Shown: positions 27,494 through 36,013 of the stretch, one piece after another | How positions within the stretch are numbered: position 1 is the first letter of the stretch | Layout: each line of letters starts with the position of its first letter | Assembly (NCBI RefSeq): GCF_918741275.1 | Contig: NZ_CAKKNA010000010.1 | Location: 124,001 to 188,000, forward strand | Origin: Bacillus sp. CECT 9360 | GTDB lineage: Bacteria; Bacillota; Bacilli; Bacillales; DSM-1321 | Length of the DNA stretch: 64,000 nucleotides | Direction: 5' to 3' | The notes under the pieces: model-generated | Database searches by the model: none | Seen by the model: the letters and a program-made list of their open reading frames with translations, nothing else | What the model was told of the DNA's origin: nothing | Position numbers and translations under genes: made by a program

Positions 27494-28303
27494 ATGGCTG
27501 TACCACTAATGAGAGTTGAAAATCTAACAAAGGTGTATTCGAGCGACGCTAAAGAAGTGGTTGCTCTTCAGGATATTGATTTCACTGTGCAAAAGGGCGA
27601 ATTTATTTCGGTCGTGGGACCAAGTGGTTGTGGTAAAACCACATTATTGGAGATTTTATCAGGACTGCGAACCCCAACTTCAGGTTCAGTAAAAATCCAA
27701 GGTGAAGCCGTAACGGGTCCGCAAAAATCAATTGGGATTGTCTTTCAGGAAGAGTCTACTTTTCCATGGCGAACCGTTCAAGAGAATGTTGAATTTGGGC
27801 TGCAAATGCAAGGCAAACCTAAGTCAGAGTATCGCAAAAAAGCGAGGGAGATGATTGAACTCGTTGGCTTAAAAGGCTTCGAAAATTCTTATCCGTATGA
27901 ACTGTCGGGAGGAATGAGGCAAAGGGTCGCGATTGCTCGGACGCTTGTGACACAGCCGGAAATTGTTGTTATGGATGAGCCATTTGGAGCATTAGATGAA
28001 CAGACGAGATTGATTCTGGGAGGAGAACTTCTGAAGATCGTTGAACAGACGAAAGCAACAGTTGTACTCGTTACTCACAGTATTCAAGAGGCAGCCCTGC
28101 TATCAGATAAAATTGTCGTCCTTTCAGCGAGACCCGGCAAGGTTAAACATCTCATTCAAAGCAACTTGCCAAAGCCTCGTGATGCTACAGCCCTTACAAC
28201 TCCAGAGTTTGCAGAAATCACTCAAAAGCTATGGTCCAGCCTTGAAGAAGAGTCATTAACAAAGAAATCTGTATACGAAAATAGTAAGGTGGTAGGGCAA
28301 TGA
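27494..28303 (+). CDS. ABC transporter ATPase (SsuB/TauB type)
   Basis: 269 residues from ATG at 27494 (GGAG upstream). Walker A GPSGCGKTTLLEI, Q-loop IVFQEESTFPWRTV, signature LSGGMRQRVAIARTL, Walker B VMDEPFGALDEQTR, switch VTHSIQEA. Clusters with nitrate/sulfonate-type import ATPases, in keeping with the preceding binding protein. Overlaps the next gene by four bases. Confidence 0.88.
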   Translation: MAVPLMRVENLTKVYSSDAKEVVALQDIDFTVQKGEFISVVGPSGCGKTTLLEILSGLRTPTSGSVKIQGEAVTGPQKSIGIVFQEESTFPWRTVQENVEFGLQMQGKPKSEYRKKAREMIELVGLKGFENSYPYELSGGMRQRVAIARTLVTQPEIVVMDEPFGALDEQTRLILGGELLKIVEQTKATVVLVTHSIQEAALLSDKIVVLSARPGKVKHLIQSNLPKPRDATALTTPEFAEITQKLWSSLEEESLTKKSVYENSKVVGQ

Positions 28304-29049
28304 GGCTGCACCGTGTTGTCCAAATTGCCATTGTTGCCACTTTATTAGTTTTATATGAAGTTGCTACACGTATGTATTGGCTTGATCCATTCACGTTTAT
28401 CCCTTTTTCAACGATGTTTATGAATATGATTGGCAATCTGGGAGATTCGGAATACTTAACCAATCATTTTGGAATTACCGTGATGGAAATTCTGGTTAGC
28501 TTCATTGGTGCTATGATCTTTGGCGTAATCATTGGAGTCTTCCTTTGGCGGTCGGATTTAGCGCACCATGTACTTCAGCCATATTTGCTGTTATTTTATG
28601 CGATTCCTTTCTTCGCGTTATATCCAATATTTATTAGTATTTTGGGGATTGGGCCATTACCTGTTATCTTGATTGGTTTGCTGTTTGCCATGCCAGCCGT
28701 GATTAGCAATACCGCGATTGGTTTCCGTGAAATTCGAAAGGTGCTTGAAAAAGTTGGTCGAGCGAATAATCTCTCATTTCGCCAAATGCTGGTTCATATT
28801 TATTTTCCGGCGGCTTGGCCATATATTTTCACCGGCGTCAAACTGGCAGCGGCGTATTCCATCATTGGAGTAATTGCAACAGAATTTATTCTGTCTTCTC
28901 GAGGGCTTGGTTACACGATTTCCTATGCATATAATAATTTTGATATGAACGGAATGTATGGTTCAGTTCTTCTGGTTATCGTAATTGCCTTATTAGTCAA
29001 TGTAGTTCTTGGTTTTATTGAGACAAGAGTTTATAGAAGAAACATGTAA
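28300..29049 (+). CDS. ABC transporter permease 1 (SsuC type)
   Basis: 249 residues, about six membrane helices. The EAA-like loop IRKVLEKVGRANNLSFRQMLVHIYFPAAWPYIFTG contacts the ATPase. One of two different permease subunits for the same importer. Confidence 0.85.
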   Translation: MRLHRVVQIAIVATLLVLYEVATRMYWLDPFTFIPFSTMFMNMIGNLGDSEYLTNHFGITVMEILVSFIGAMIFGVIIGVFLWRSDLAHHVLQPYLLLFYAIPFFALYPIFISILGIGPLPVILIGLLFAMPAVISNTAIGFREIRKVLEKVGRANNLSFRQMLVHIYFPAAWPYIFTGVKLAAAYSIIGVIATEFILSSRGLGYTISYAYNNFDMNGMYGSVLLVIVIALLVNVVLGFIETRVYRRNM

Positions 29050-29079
29050 TCGTTAAAAAATGGAAGAGAGGAGTACTTC

Positions 29080-29856
29080 ATGAATTCAATTGCTTTAGAT
29101 CAAAAGTGGTATAAGCTCGGGAGATATATGGTTCCAGTCGCGGTTATCCTGCTTTGGCAAATCATTTACCAAATTATCGGGGCACCGGCGATGGCTTCTC
29201 CCTGGCAAAGCATTTCGGATTTGGGAGCAAACACGAATAACTGGCTCGGGGATATAGGCAACACTTTGGTAACGTTAGTAATCTCGTTCTTAATTGCATC
29301 TTTATTAGGAACCGTCCTTGGCTTTGTTATTGGATTAAGTTCATTTTGGACAAAAACATTGTCTCCACTTTTATTAGGGCTATACTCGATTCCAAAAGTG
29401 ACTTTGTATCCCATTTTTCTATTAATCTTTGGTTTAACGATTACAGGAAGAATGGCATTTTCCGTCTTTCACGGAATTTTTCCGATGATGATTATCTGTA
29501 TGGAAGCAACAAGAACGGTTCCTGAAATATATCTGAAATTGGCAAAGTCCTACAAGATGAGCTTTATGCAAAAAGCGCGACAAATTCTTATCCCGGCAAT
29601 CATGCCTCAATTGGTGGTTGGATTACGGATGTGTTTCAGTCTTTGTTTTCTTGGATTAATTCTGGCAGAGATGTTTGCCTCCTATGAAGGACTTGGACAC
29701 CGGTTAGTACATTATATGTCACTCAATGAGCCGGCATCGATTCTTGCGTTAATCATCATTATCATTTTTATTGCGTTTTTCTTTACGTTCATCTTTCTGC
29801 TCTGGCAGGAAAAGAACGAACTGAAGATAGGGAAAAGTAAAATGAACGTGTCATAA
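29080..29856 (+). CDS. ABC transporter permease 2 (SsuC type)
   Basis: 258 residues, about six membrane helices, with the loop EIYLKLAKSYKMSFMQKARQILIPAIMPQLVVG. Paralogous to the previous gene, so the importer channel is probably a heterodimer. ATG after GAGGAG. Confidence 0.85.
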   Translation: MNSIALDQKWYKLGRYMVPVAVILLWQIIYQIIGAPAMASPWQSISDLGANTNNWLGDIGNTLVTLVISFLIASLLGTVLGFVIGLSSFWTKTLSPLLLGLYSIPKVTLYPIFLLIFGLTITGRMAFSVFHGIFPMMIICMEATRTVPEIYLKLAKSYKMSFMQKARQILIPAIMPQLVVGLRMCFSLCFLGLILAEMFASYEGLGHRLVHYMSLNEPASILALIIIIIFIAFFFTFIFLLWQEKNELKIGKSKMNVS

Positions 29857-29915
29857 ATCATTGAGTGATAGTTTGGATAGGAAGTACTGGACCAAGAAAC
29901 ATTGGAGGAGATAAG

Positions 29916-30671
29916 ATGGCTGACAATTATCGAGTCGGATTAATCGTCCCAAGCTCAAATACGACGATGGAAACGGAAATTCCAGCGATGCTTCACAGCA
30001 GGCAGCAGTTAGAGGCGAACGAATCATTTACCTTTCACTCAGCGAGAATGCGAATGAAGCATGTGAACCCCGAAGAATTAAAGAAAATGGACACTGACAG
30101 TGAGCGCTGTGCTGTAGAGCTCTCGGACGCAAGGTGTGATGTGCTGGCATACGCTTGTCTAATAGCAATAATGTGCCAAGGTCCCGGGTATCATCAAATC
30201 TCAGAAGAAAAATTAAGTGTGGCCACGAAGGAAAATGGCGGAGCAGCCCCGATTGTCAGCAGCGCCGGTGCCCTGATTGAGGGAATTCAGGCGCTCGGGG
30301 CGAGAAAGGTTTCTATTATTACACCCTATATGAAGCCTTTAACGAACATGGCTATAGAGTATTTAGAATCGGCAGGGATCGAAGTGATAGATTCTATTAG
30401 TCTTGAAGTAGCTGATAATCTTGAGGTTGGCAGATTGGACCCAGTTAACCTGGTTCAGCATGCAGAGCGTTTAAATATTAAAGGTGCTGATGCTGTTGTT
30501 TTATCTGCTTGTGTTCAGATGCCATCTCTTCCCGCTATTCAGACGGTTGAAGACCGGCTGGTGGTTCCGGTTTTATCCGCTGCAACTTCTACAGTGTATA
30601 AAATTCTTAAAGAATTGAACATAAGCACAAAAGTGCCGAATGCGGGGCGATTGTTGTCCGGATCATTCTGA
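29916..30671 (+). CDS. Maleate cis-trans isomerase family protein
   Basis: 251 residues. Asp/Glu racemase superfamily, arylmalonate-decarboxylase/maleate-isomerase branch: VGLIVPSSNTTMETEIP, the first catalytic cysteine in VLAYACLIA and the second in VVLSACVQMPSLP. Maleate isomerase converts maleate to fumarate; by analogy this one may interconvert methylfumarate (mesaconate) and methylmaleate (citraconate), feeding LeuCD. ATG at 29916 follows GGAGGAGATAAG. Last gene of the catabolic operon. Confidence 0.83.
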   Translation: MADNYRVGLIVPSSNTTMETEIPAMLHSRQQLEANESFTFHSARMRMKHVNPEELKKMDTDSERCAVELSDARCDVLAYACLIAIMCQGPGYHQISEEKLSVATKENGGAAPIVSSAGALIEGIQALGARKVSIITPYMKPLTNMAIEYLESAGIEVIDSISLEVADNLEVGRLDPVNLVQHAERLNIKGADAVVLSACVQMPSLPAIQTVEDRLVVPVLSAATSTVYKILKELNISTKVPNAGRLLSGSF

Positions 30672-30726
30672 TTAATCCTGACACTTGAGAAAGTAATTCA
30701 AGAAAAAACAATAGAGTACTTTCATT

Positions 30727-30764
30727 AGCGGGTAATCTTTTTTATAAAAGATCATCCGCTTTTA
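30727..30764 (+). terminator. Terminator of the catabolic operon
   Basis: Imperfect 15-bp stem (30727-30741 with 30746-30760; one mismatch and one G-U) followed by TTTTAT. Confidence 0.6.
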
Positions 30765-30832
30765 TGTATTACCTATTATCTTTATTTATTCAACTTTCGT
30801 AGAGTGAAATCGCAAATAAATCATTACCGGAA

Positions 30833-30861
30833 TTATCAAGATGCGAAAGTTAAGGTATAAT
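30833..30861 (+). promoter_or_regulatory. Promoter of the AEC transporter gene
   Basis: TTATCA at 30833-30838, 17-bp spacer, consensus TATAAT at 30856-30861. Inverted repeat AACTTTCG (30792-30799) / CGAAAGTT (30844-30851) surrounds the -35 region. Confidence 0.55.
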
Positions 30862-30903
30862 TATTATTTAATGAATCTTTTACATTAACTCGGGGTGAAT
30901 AGA

Positions 30904-31806
30904 ATGGAATTTCTCAGCGTGCTTCTTCCCATATTCGGGATCTTTGTTTTAGGCTTTATCGGCCAAAAGAAATTCCATTTTGATACAAAAGGAATCTCAA
31001 CGATGGCTTTGTATTTAATGTCTCCTGTTTTGGTGTTTCGGACCTTTTATACGACGGAGTTTAAGCTTGAGTTTGTTTACATGGTTGTATACACATTCGG
31101 TTTATGTACCGCACTTATCCTTGTTGTCTATCTTATCTCTTTTCTTAAAAAATACTCGATGTCGGAAACGTGTGGCATGATCCTGGCTTCTTCTTTTATG
31201 AATAACGGGAATTATGGGACTCCGGTCGTGTTTCTGTTGTTTGGGGCAGTTGGCCTGGATTATGCGATTGTTTTAATGGTTGTTCAACAGTTGCTCATGT
31301 GTACGGTAGGAGTATATTATGCGGCGAAGGGAAGTCCGGAAGGGAATGGAGTTCGGTCTGCAATTAATGCGGTAAAACGGATGCCGATAGTGTATGGGGC
31401 GATGGCCGGGTTTGTTTTTCAATATATTCATATCCCATTAAGTGCTCCGGTCCTGTCGGCTGTTGATTTAGTCGCCGATGCAACCATCCCGACGATCATG
31501 CTTACACTAGGTATGCAGCTTGCAAACATTTCTATTAAGCAAATCGAAAAGAGTAAAATATCAATCTCTCTCATTCTAAAATTGGCGATTTCTCCTGTTA
31601 TTGCCTACTTCATTACTCTGTTTCTGCCTGTTGATGAGATGGTCAAGCAGATCATGATTGTGATGGCGGCGATGCCGACTGCGGCGAATACCACGATGTA
31701 TGCTCTCCAATTCAATACGGAACCGGACTTCGTATCAAGTGCCACCTTCATAAGCACGACATTAAGTTTAGCGACGTTGCCGATTGTATTTTTCATAGTC
31801 TTATAA
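30904..31806 (+). CDS. AEC family transporter
   Basis: 300 residues, about ten membrane helices in the auxin-efflux-carrier (malate permease) fold. SSFMNNGNYGTPVVFLLFG and VMAAMPTAANTTMYA are the two unwound-helix motifs. Family members carry organic acids or auxin-like anions. It has its own promoter and terminator, but adjacency to the dicarboxylate cluster makes organic-acid transport plausible. ATG at 30904 fits the GGGGTG site better than GTG at 30895. Confidence 0.82.
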   Translation: MEFLSVLLPIFGIFVLGFIGQKKFHFDTKGISTMALYLMSPVLVFRTFYTTEFKLEFVYMVVYTFGLCTALILVVYLISFLKKYSMSETCGMILASSFMNNGNYGTPVVFLLFGAVGLDYAIVLMVVQQLLMCTVGVYYAAKGSPEGNGVRSAINAVKRMPIVYGAMAGFVFQYIHIPLSAPVLSAVDLVADATIPTIMLTLGMQLANISIKQIEKSKISISLILKLAISPVIAYFITLFLPVDEMVKQIMIVMAAMPTAANTTMYALQFNTEPDFVSSATFISTTLSLATLPIVFFIVL

Positions 31807-31841
31807 AAAAAATGGACTGTCCAGATTAGTCCATTTTTTTG
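31807..31841 (+). terminator. Rho-independent terminator
   Basis: AAAAAATGGACT (31807-31818) with AGTCCATTTTTT (31828-31839). A-tract and T-tract flank it, so it could act in both directions. Confidence 0.85.
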
Positions 31842-31928
31842 TGCGATCTTTGCTGAATACTAGTGACAGCTGATACTGACAAGTCAAAAGTGATCATGTT
31901 ACATAACTTTAAAACTTTTCCCATATAA

Positions 31929-32420
31929 ATGTACAAACACGGATGGGGAGAGTGCTGCTTCTTGAGAGCCAGACGCAATCGGAAAATCATACTTATGTTA
32001 ATCGGTATTGCCTTAGCCATCATGCTTACCATCAGTTTGTTTTTTCTTTTGAAAAATGAACCTGAAGAAGTGGTGGAGGAGTTTTATACGTATGAAGCGG
32101 CCGGAGAGTTCGGGAAATCATGGGAGCTTTTCCATTCGGAAATGGATGATAAATTCCCAGATAAAGGCGATTATATCGAGAACCGCGGCCATGTGTTCAT
32201 GCAGCATATGGAGGTGGACACGTTTACGTTTGAAGTAGGGGACGCAAATAAACATAAGCATTGGCAAATGAGGAGCGGGGCGCCGACATTGAGGGAAGTC
32301 TATGAAATTCCCGTGACGCAAACCTTTGATAGCCGTTTTGGCAAGTTTGTCCTTCAACAAAACTGCTTCGTGGTCAAAGAGGAGGACGAGTGGAAGATCC
32401 TATGGGATTATAATTATTAA
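31929..32420 (+). CDS. Membrane-anchored protein with NTF2-like extracellular domain
   Basis: 163 residues if started at ATG 31929, or 152 from TTG at 31962, which has GGGGAG eleven bases upstream. One hydrophobic helix (IILMLIGIALAIMLTISLFFLL) after a basic stretch predicts an N-in single-pass anchor. The rest (VVEEFYTYEAAGEFGKSWELFH, then EDEWKILWDYNY) has the pattern of a small NTF2/SnoaL-like fold common in Bacillus lipoproteins. Function unknown. Confidence 0.65.
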   Translation: MYKHGWGECCFLRARRNRKIILMLIGIALAIMLTISLFFLLKNEPEEVVEEFYTYEAAGEFGKSWELFHSEMDDKFPDKGDYIENRGHVFMQHMEVDTFTFEVGDANKHKHWQMRSGAPTLREVYEIPVTQTFDSRFGKFVLQQNCFVVKEEDEWKILWDYNY

Positions 32421-32423
32421 AGA

Positions 32424-32464
32424 AATGGGGTATGTTCGGGCTTTGCATGGTCATACCCCATTCT
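32424..32464 (+). terminator. Terminator-like hairpin
   Basis: AATGGGGTATG (32424-32434) pairs with CATACCCCATT (32452-32462). Follows the preceding gene by a few bases; the T-run is weak. Confidence 0.65.
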
Positions 32465-32474
32465 ATACTTTCAT

Positions 32475-32579
32475 CTAGGCGCTCCTCTTAACTTGGGAAA
32501 GGGTACTGATTGCTTCTAAAATAAACATTTTATCCTGTTGTGTTAGCATTCTCCAGCTTCCAGCTTTTATCTTCATCAT
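32475..32579 (-). CDS. Small 34-residue protein of unknown function
   Basis: ATG-ATG at 32579/32576 on the minus strand directly follows AAGGAGAGATC, a strong ribosome site. The product MMKIKAGSWRMLTQQDKM... ends VKRSA. It is amphipathic, with a basic front and a helix-prone FILEAISTLSQV. It stands alone between a terminator and the LCP gene. I recognise no family. Confidence 0.5.
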   Translation of the reverse strand: MMKIKAGSWRMLTQQDKMFILEAISTLSQVKRSA

Positions 32580-32800
32580 GATCTCTCCTTAAAATGTTTT
32601 TTAAGAATATAATCCATGTAGTAGATTTCTAGATTGACTGTAAATTATTTCTTAATCTATTTATACCTCTTTTTTGTGTAAATCAAACAAAAAAGCGTTT
32701 TACAAGTTCCGTACGGGGTATGAGGGATTTTGGAAGTTTCATGGACATGCTGTAAAACGGTGGGGTTTTATGACCGGTATTGGAATTTTAACATAATAAA

Positions 32801-32830
32801 AAGCTGCTCAGCACCGAGGCTGAACAGCTT
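32801..32830 (-). terminator. Terminator of the LCP gene
   Basis: AAGCTGCTCAGC (32801-32812) with GCTGAACAGCTT (32819-32830); read on the minus strand it ends in TTTTTATT. Confidence 0.8.
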
Positions 32831-32833
32831 ATT

Positions 32834-33757
32834 TCACTTTATTTCCAGTTGGGTTTTCAGTTCTTTTTGTACCCTTTGTTTTTCTTCGTCACTAACAATT
32901 CCATAGTAGATTCCATTTATTGTTGTGCCGGATGACTCAATCGCCATTTGATCCACTTTCTTTGCAGCCGCCCGGTAATTCTGCTGGATATCTACCATCT
33001 CACCAAAAGTCAGATTCGTTTTGACGTTTACGCTTAAGGCCTCAAAAATATCATCATAATTGGTCAGGGTTGAAACACTGGCACCTTCTTTAAGCACCGC
33101 CTGGATGATTTGGCGCTGTCTCAATTGACGTCCAAAATCGCCTCGATCATCTTGTTTTCTCATTCTGGAATACTTCAGAGCCTCTTCGCCGTTCAGCTTG
33201 ATTTCTCCTTTTGCGAAATGCACACCTTCTTCTGTGAAATCAAGGTCGTTGTTAACGGTCACCCCGCCGACAGCATCCACAATATCCTTAAAGCCTTCCA
33301 TATTGATTTGCATATAATAATCAATGGGAATGTCTAAGAAATTCTCGACTGAGTCCATCGCCATTTTCACACCACCGAATGCGTAGGCATGATTAATTTT
33401 ATCCGTTGTACCGTGACCAACAATCTCGGTCCGCGTATCACGCGGGATGCTAAGCATCTTCACTGAGTTTGTTTCAGGGTTCACAGCGAGGACGATCATC
33501 GTATCGGAACGGCCCCTGTCCCCTTCCCTTTCATCGACCCCAAGCATCAATACGGTAAACGGTTCTTTATTGTTAAAAGCTATATTAGATTTCTCCCGAT
33601 CAACTGGTGTATGCATCGTTTCAACGGCATTACTCAAAGAATTGTAAACAGAATATACATAAGCACCGCCGGCTAAAAGCAGCAGCAAGAAAATAATCCC
33701 GACAATCTTCGGCCATTTTTTCTTTTTCTTACTTCTACGTGTTCTTTCAGATGGCAT
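32834..33757 (-). CDS. LytR-CpsA-Psr (LCP) family wall-polymer ligase
   Basis: 307 residues. Cytoplasmic basic N-terminus (RTRRSKKKKKW), one membrane helix, then the extracellular LCP domain: MLGVDEREGDRGRSDTMIVL, SIPRDTRTEI, INHAYAFGG and LKYSRMRKQDDRGDFGRQLRQ, carrying the arginines and aspartates that bind polyprenyl pyrophosphate. LCP enzymes attach teichoic acid or other glycopolymers to peptidoglycan, as TagTUV do in B. subtilis. Which paralogue this is cannot be decided. Monocistronic. Confidence 0.9.
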   Translation of the reverse strand: MPSERTRRSKKKKKWPKIVGIIFLLLLLAGGAYVYSVYNSLSNAVETMHTPVDREKSNIAFNNKEPFTVLMLGVDEREGDRGRSDTMIVLAVNPETNSVKMLSIPRDTRTEIVGHGTTDKINHAYAFGGVKMAMDSVENFLDIPIDYYMQINMEGFKDIVDAVGGVTVNNDLDFTEEGVHFAKGEIKLNGEEALKYSRMRKQDDRGDFGRQLRQRQIIQAVLKEGASVSTLTNYDDIFEALSVNVKTNLTFGEMVDIQQNYRAAAKKVDQMAIESSGTTINGIYYGIVSDEEKQRVQKELKTQLEIK

Positions 33758-33892
33758 AATGAATGCCCCTTCCTAATCTGTAAAATACTGTAACAGAATA
33801 ATTATATACAAGTTTCTATAAAAATAATAGATTTTTATAGAGAATGATAGGGGGAAATGTTTCCTGCCAGGGGGCTTATTAAGTCCGGGGTT

Positions 33893-33990
33893 GATTTAAG
33901 CGAAAAAATCGGGGATTTAAGCGAAAGTGGTCCCATTTAAACGAAAACACAAGTGATTTCAAATGAAAACACCGTTCATTTGAACGAACG
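33893..33990. repeat. Array B: about five degenerate 20-22-bp units
   Basis: Core (G/C)ATTTAAGCGAAA recurs at 33893, 33914, 33934, 33955 and 33977 with increasing divergence. It lies in the divergent gap between the LCP gene and the ABC-exporter operon. Confidence 0.75.
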
Positions 33991-34060
33991 TGTTTATCCA
34001 TGTACTAGGCCACTTATTTGAGGTGGAAAATTCAGTGAATAATAAAGTTGGAAAAATTTG

Positions 34061-34103
34061 TTGACATCATTTTTGTTTGAGTGTACTATTTAACTAGTTC
34101 ACT
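34061..34103 (+). promoter_or_regulatory. ABC-exporter operon promoter and likely GntR operator
   Basis: Consensus TTGACA (34061-34066), 17-bp spacer, TACTAT (34084-34089). The inverted repeat AGTGTACTA (34080-34088) / TAGTTCACT (34095-34103), one mismatch, covers the -10 box and start site, the position expected for the YtrA-type repressor encoded in the same operon. Confidence 0.75.
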
Positions 34104-34140
34104 GGTATTTCTAAAAAATGACAGAAGGAGGCGTGGTTTA

Positions 34141-34926
34141 ATGACTGCCTTCATAGGATTGTTGAAGAAGGATTGGATTTTGGGCAGGAAAAATCTGGCG
34201 TTTGCTGGCATTCTCCAACTGCTTGTGGTTTTTATAGCTTACTTGTTTTCCGAGTATTTTAATGAACCTTGGTTGCTGCTCATTAGTGGGATTTTAATTA
34301 TCATTTTTCATATTGCTAATTACTCATTGCAATTGCTTTTATTTTTGAACATGGAAGGCAAGACCCAGCTTTGGCTTTATAATCCAAACAGTTCATGGGT
34401 GTTATTGGGGGCAAAGCTAACGATCTCTCTCATCTTTAATACCGTCTCGGTTTTCATTGCTTGCTGTATTGCATATATTGACCTTCACTTTTTACCGGAG
34501 CTTTTCGATTATTCCGCGATCAAAAATAGACCGGGCATTGGCGATCTGCTGCTTATGGGTGCAAGTGTTACGGTTGTCGGGATATTTCTGGGCGTTTTTG
34601 TTATGTTTCTATGGGTGATTTATCACTCGTTAAAACAAGTACGTTTCATCAAAAGTTTCCGCGGCTTTACCGTATTTTTGCTGGCAGTCGTATTAGGTGC
34701 AGCCTGGGACTTGGTTATAAGTACAACGTTCATGACTAAGCTAGGGGAAATTGCAGTACTAAAATTCGGTATTGTTAGTGCCTTTGAACTTTCAGCTACA
34801 AACGGAATGGAATTTAAGGCGGTACATAATGAAGTATCCCTTTTGATGGCATGTTTGCAAATCTTAGTTATAGGTGTACTTTTCTGGCTTTCCGCATGGT
34901 TGCTCGATCGAAAGGTTGAGGTATGA
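34141..34926 (+). CDS. ABC exporter membrane subunit
   Basis: 261 residues, about six membrane helices, no recognisable enzymatic motif. ATG at 34141 follows GAAGGAGGCG; earlier in-frame starts lie within the transcript leader. The following genes encode a YtrA-type regulator and an ABC ATPase, so this is most likely the channel partner of that ATPase. The protein family itself I cannot name. Confidence 0.7.
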   Translation: MTAFIGLLKKDWILGRKNLAFAGILQLLVVFIAYLFSEYFNEPWLLLISGILIIIFHIANYSLQLLLFLNMEGKTQLWLYNPNSSWVLLGAKLTISLIFNTVSVFIACCIAYIDLHFLPELFDYSAIKNRPGIGDLLLMGASVTVVGIFLGVFVMFLWVIYHSLKQVRFIKSFRGFTVFLLAVVLGAAWDLVISTTFMTKLGEIAVLKFGIVSAFELSATNGMEFKAVHNEVSLLMACLQILVIGVLFWLSAWLLDRKVEV

Positions 34927-34927
34927 C

Positions 34928-35305
34928 ATGACAGAAGAATTTCATGCTTCGAAACCGATTTACTTGCAGGTAGCTGACCGGATTTATTATGCGATTGTGC
35001 GCGGCGAGATCAAGAGCGGTGATAAGCTGTCATCTGTCCGGGAAATGGCCGTGCAGATGGGAGTGAACCCAAATACGATCCAGAGGACCTACGCTGAAAT
35101 GGAACGCGATGGGATTGTGGAGACTAAAAGAGGGCAGGGGACATTCGTGAGACAGGAAGAAACCATTGAAGCCACCTTGCGCAACAGGATAAAGACAGAC
35201 ATTATTGGAACCTTTGTAGCGAACATGCAGGAGATTGGCTTGTCAAAAAAGGAAATGTTAGACGGCGTGCAGCAATTTTTTTTAGAAAAGAGTGATGAAA
35301 CATGA
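34928..35305 (+). CDS. GntR regulator, YtrA subfamily
   Basis: 125 residues. Winged helix (KPIYLQVADRIYYAIVRGEIKSGDKLSSVREMAVQMGVNPNTIQRTYAEMERDGIVETKRGQGTFV) followed only by a short helical dimerisation tail, the hallmark of the YtrA group that controls ABC exporters. ATG at 34928. Overlaps the ATPase gene by four bases. Probably represses the promoter at 34061-34089, with antibiotics or wall stress as typical inducers in relatives. Confidence 0.87.
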   Translation: MTEEFHASKPIYLQVADRIYYAIVRGEIKSGDKLSSVREMAVQMGVNPNTIQRTYAEMERDGIVETKRGQGTFVRQEETIEATLRNRIKTDIIGTFVANMQEIGLSKKEMLDGVQQFFLEKSDET

Positions 35306-36012
35306 CCGTACAGCTCAAGGAGGTCAGCAAAACATACAGCGGGCAATTCGCAGTAGACAATGTCTCGCTTTCATTGGAAAAAGGAAAAATATACGGACTA
35401 TTGGGCTCGAATGGCAGCGGTAAATCGACGACTTTAAAAATGATCGCCGGTCTCGTCAAGCCAGATGCAGGCCAGATCCTTGTCGAGGGCACTCCGGTAA
35501 ATCGGCGGATTGCTGAGAAGGTCGCCTACCTGACTGAGTTGGATTTCTATTATCATCCTTTTTCTGTCCAACAAACGATTGATTTTAACGCCTCCCAATT
35601 CCCAGATTTTGATAGACAGAAGGCCGATAAGATGCTACAGTTTATGGGGATAAATCCCAAATCTCTGATTGGTTCCTTATCAAAGGGTAACCGGGGGAGG
35701 GTGAAGCTCGTGTTGGCACTTTCTCGCAGAGCTCCCGTCATTTTGCTAGATGAACCTTTCTCGGGACTCGATCAAATGGTAAGGGAGTCTATCGTAAGGG
35801 GTCTGCTATCATTCATAGATTTCGAAACTCAGACTGTCCTCATAACAACTCATGAAATCGACGAAATCGAAACGCTTCTGGATGAAGTGATTGTTATAAA
35901 AAACGGAAAATTCATTGCTCACGAAAAAGTGGAACAAGTCAGGGAAGAACAAGGCAAATCCGTTGTCTCCTGGATGAAGGATTTTTTTAATGAAGAAAAG
36001 GAGAGTGTTTGA
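35302..36012 (+). CDS. ABC exporter ATPase (YtrB-like)
   Basis: 236 residues. Walker A GSNGSGKSTTLKM, Walker B ILLDEPFSGLDQM and H-loop TTHEIDEIE are present; the signature is LSKGNRGRVKLVLAL, a GNRxR variant common in YtrB/EcsA-type exporters. Second component of the first exporter in the operon. Confidence 0.86.
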   Translation: MTVQLKEVSKTYSGQFAVDNVSLSLEKGKIYGLLGSNGSGKSTTLKMIAGLVKPDAGQILVEGTPVNRRIAEKVAYLTELDFYYHPFSVQQTIDFNASQFPDFDRQKADKMLQFMGINPKSLIGSLSKGNRGRVKLVLALSRRAPVILLDEPFSGLDQMVRESIVRGLLSFIDFETQTVLITTHEIDEIETLLDEVIVIKNGKFIAHEKVEQVREEQGKSVVSWMKDFFNEEKESV

Positions 36013-36013
36013 G

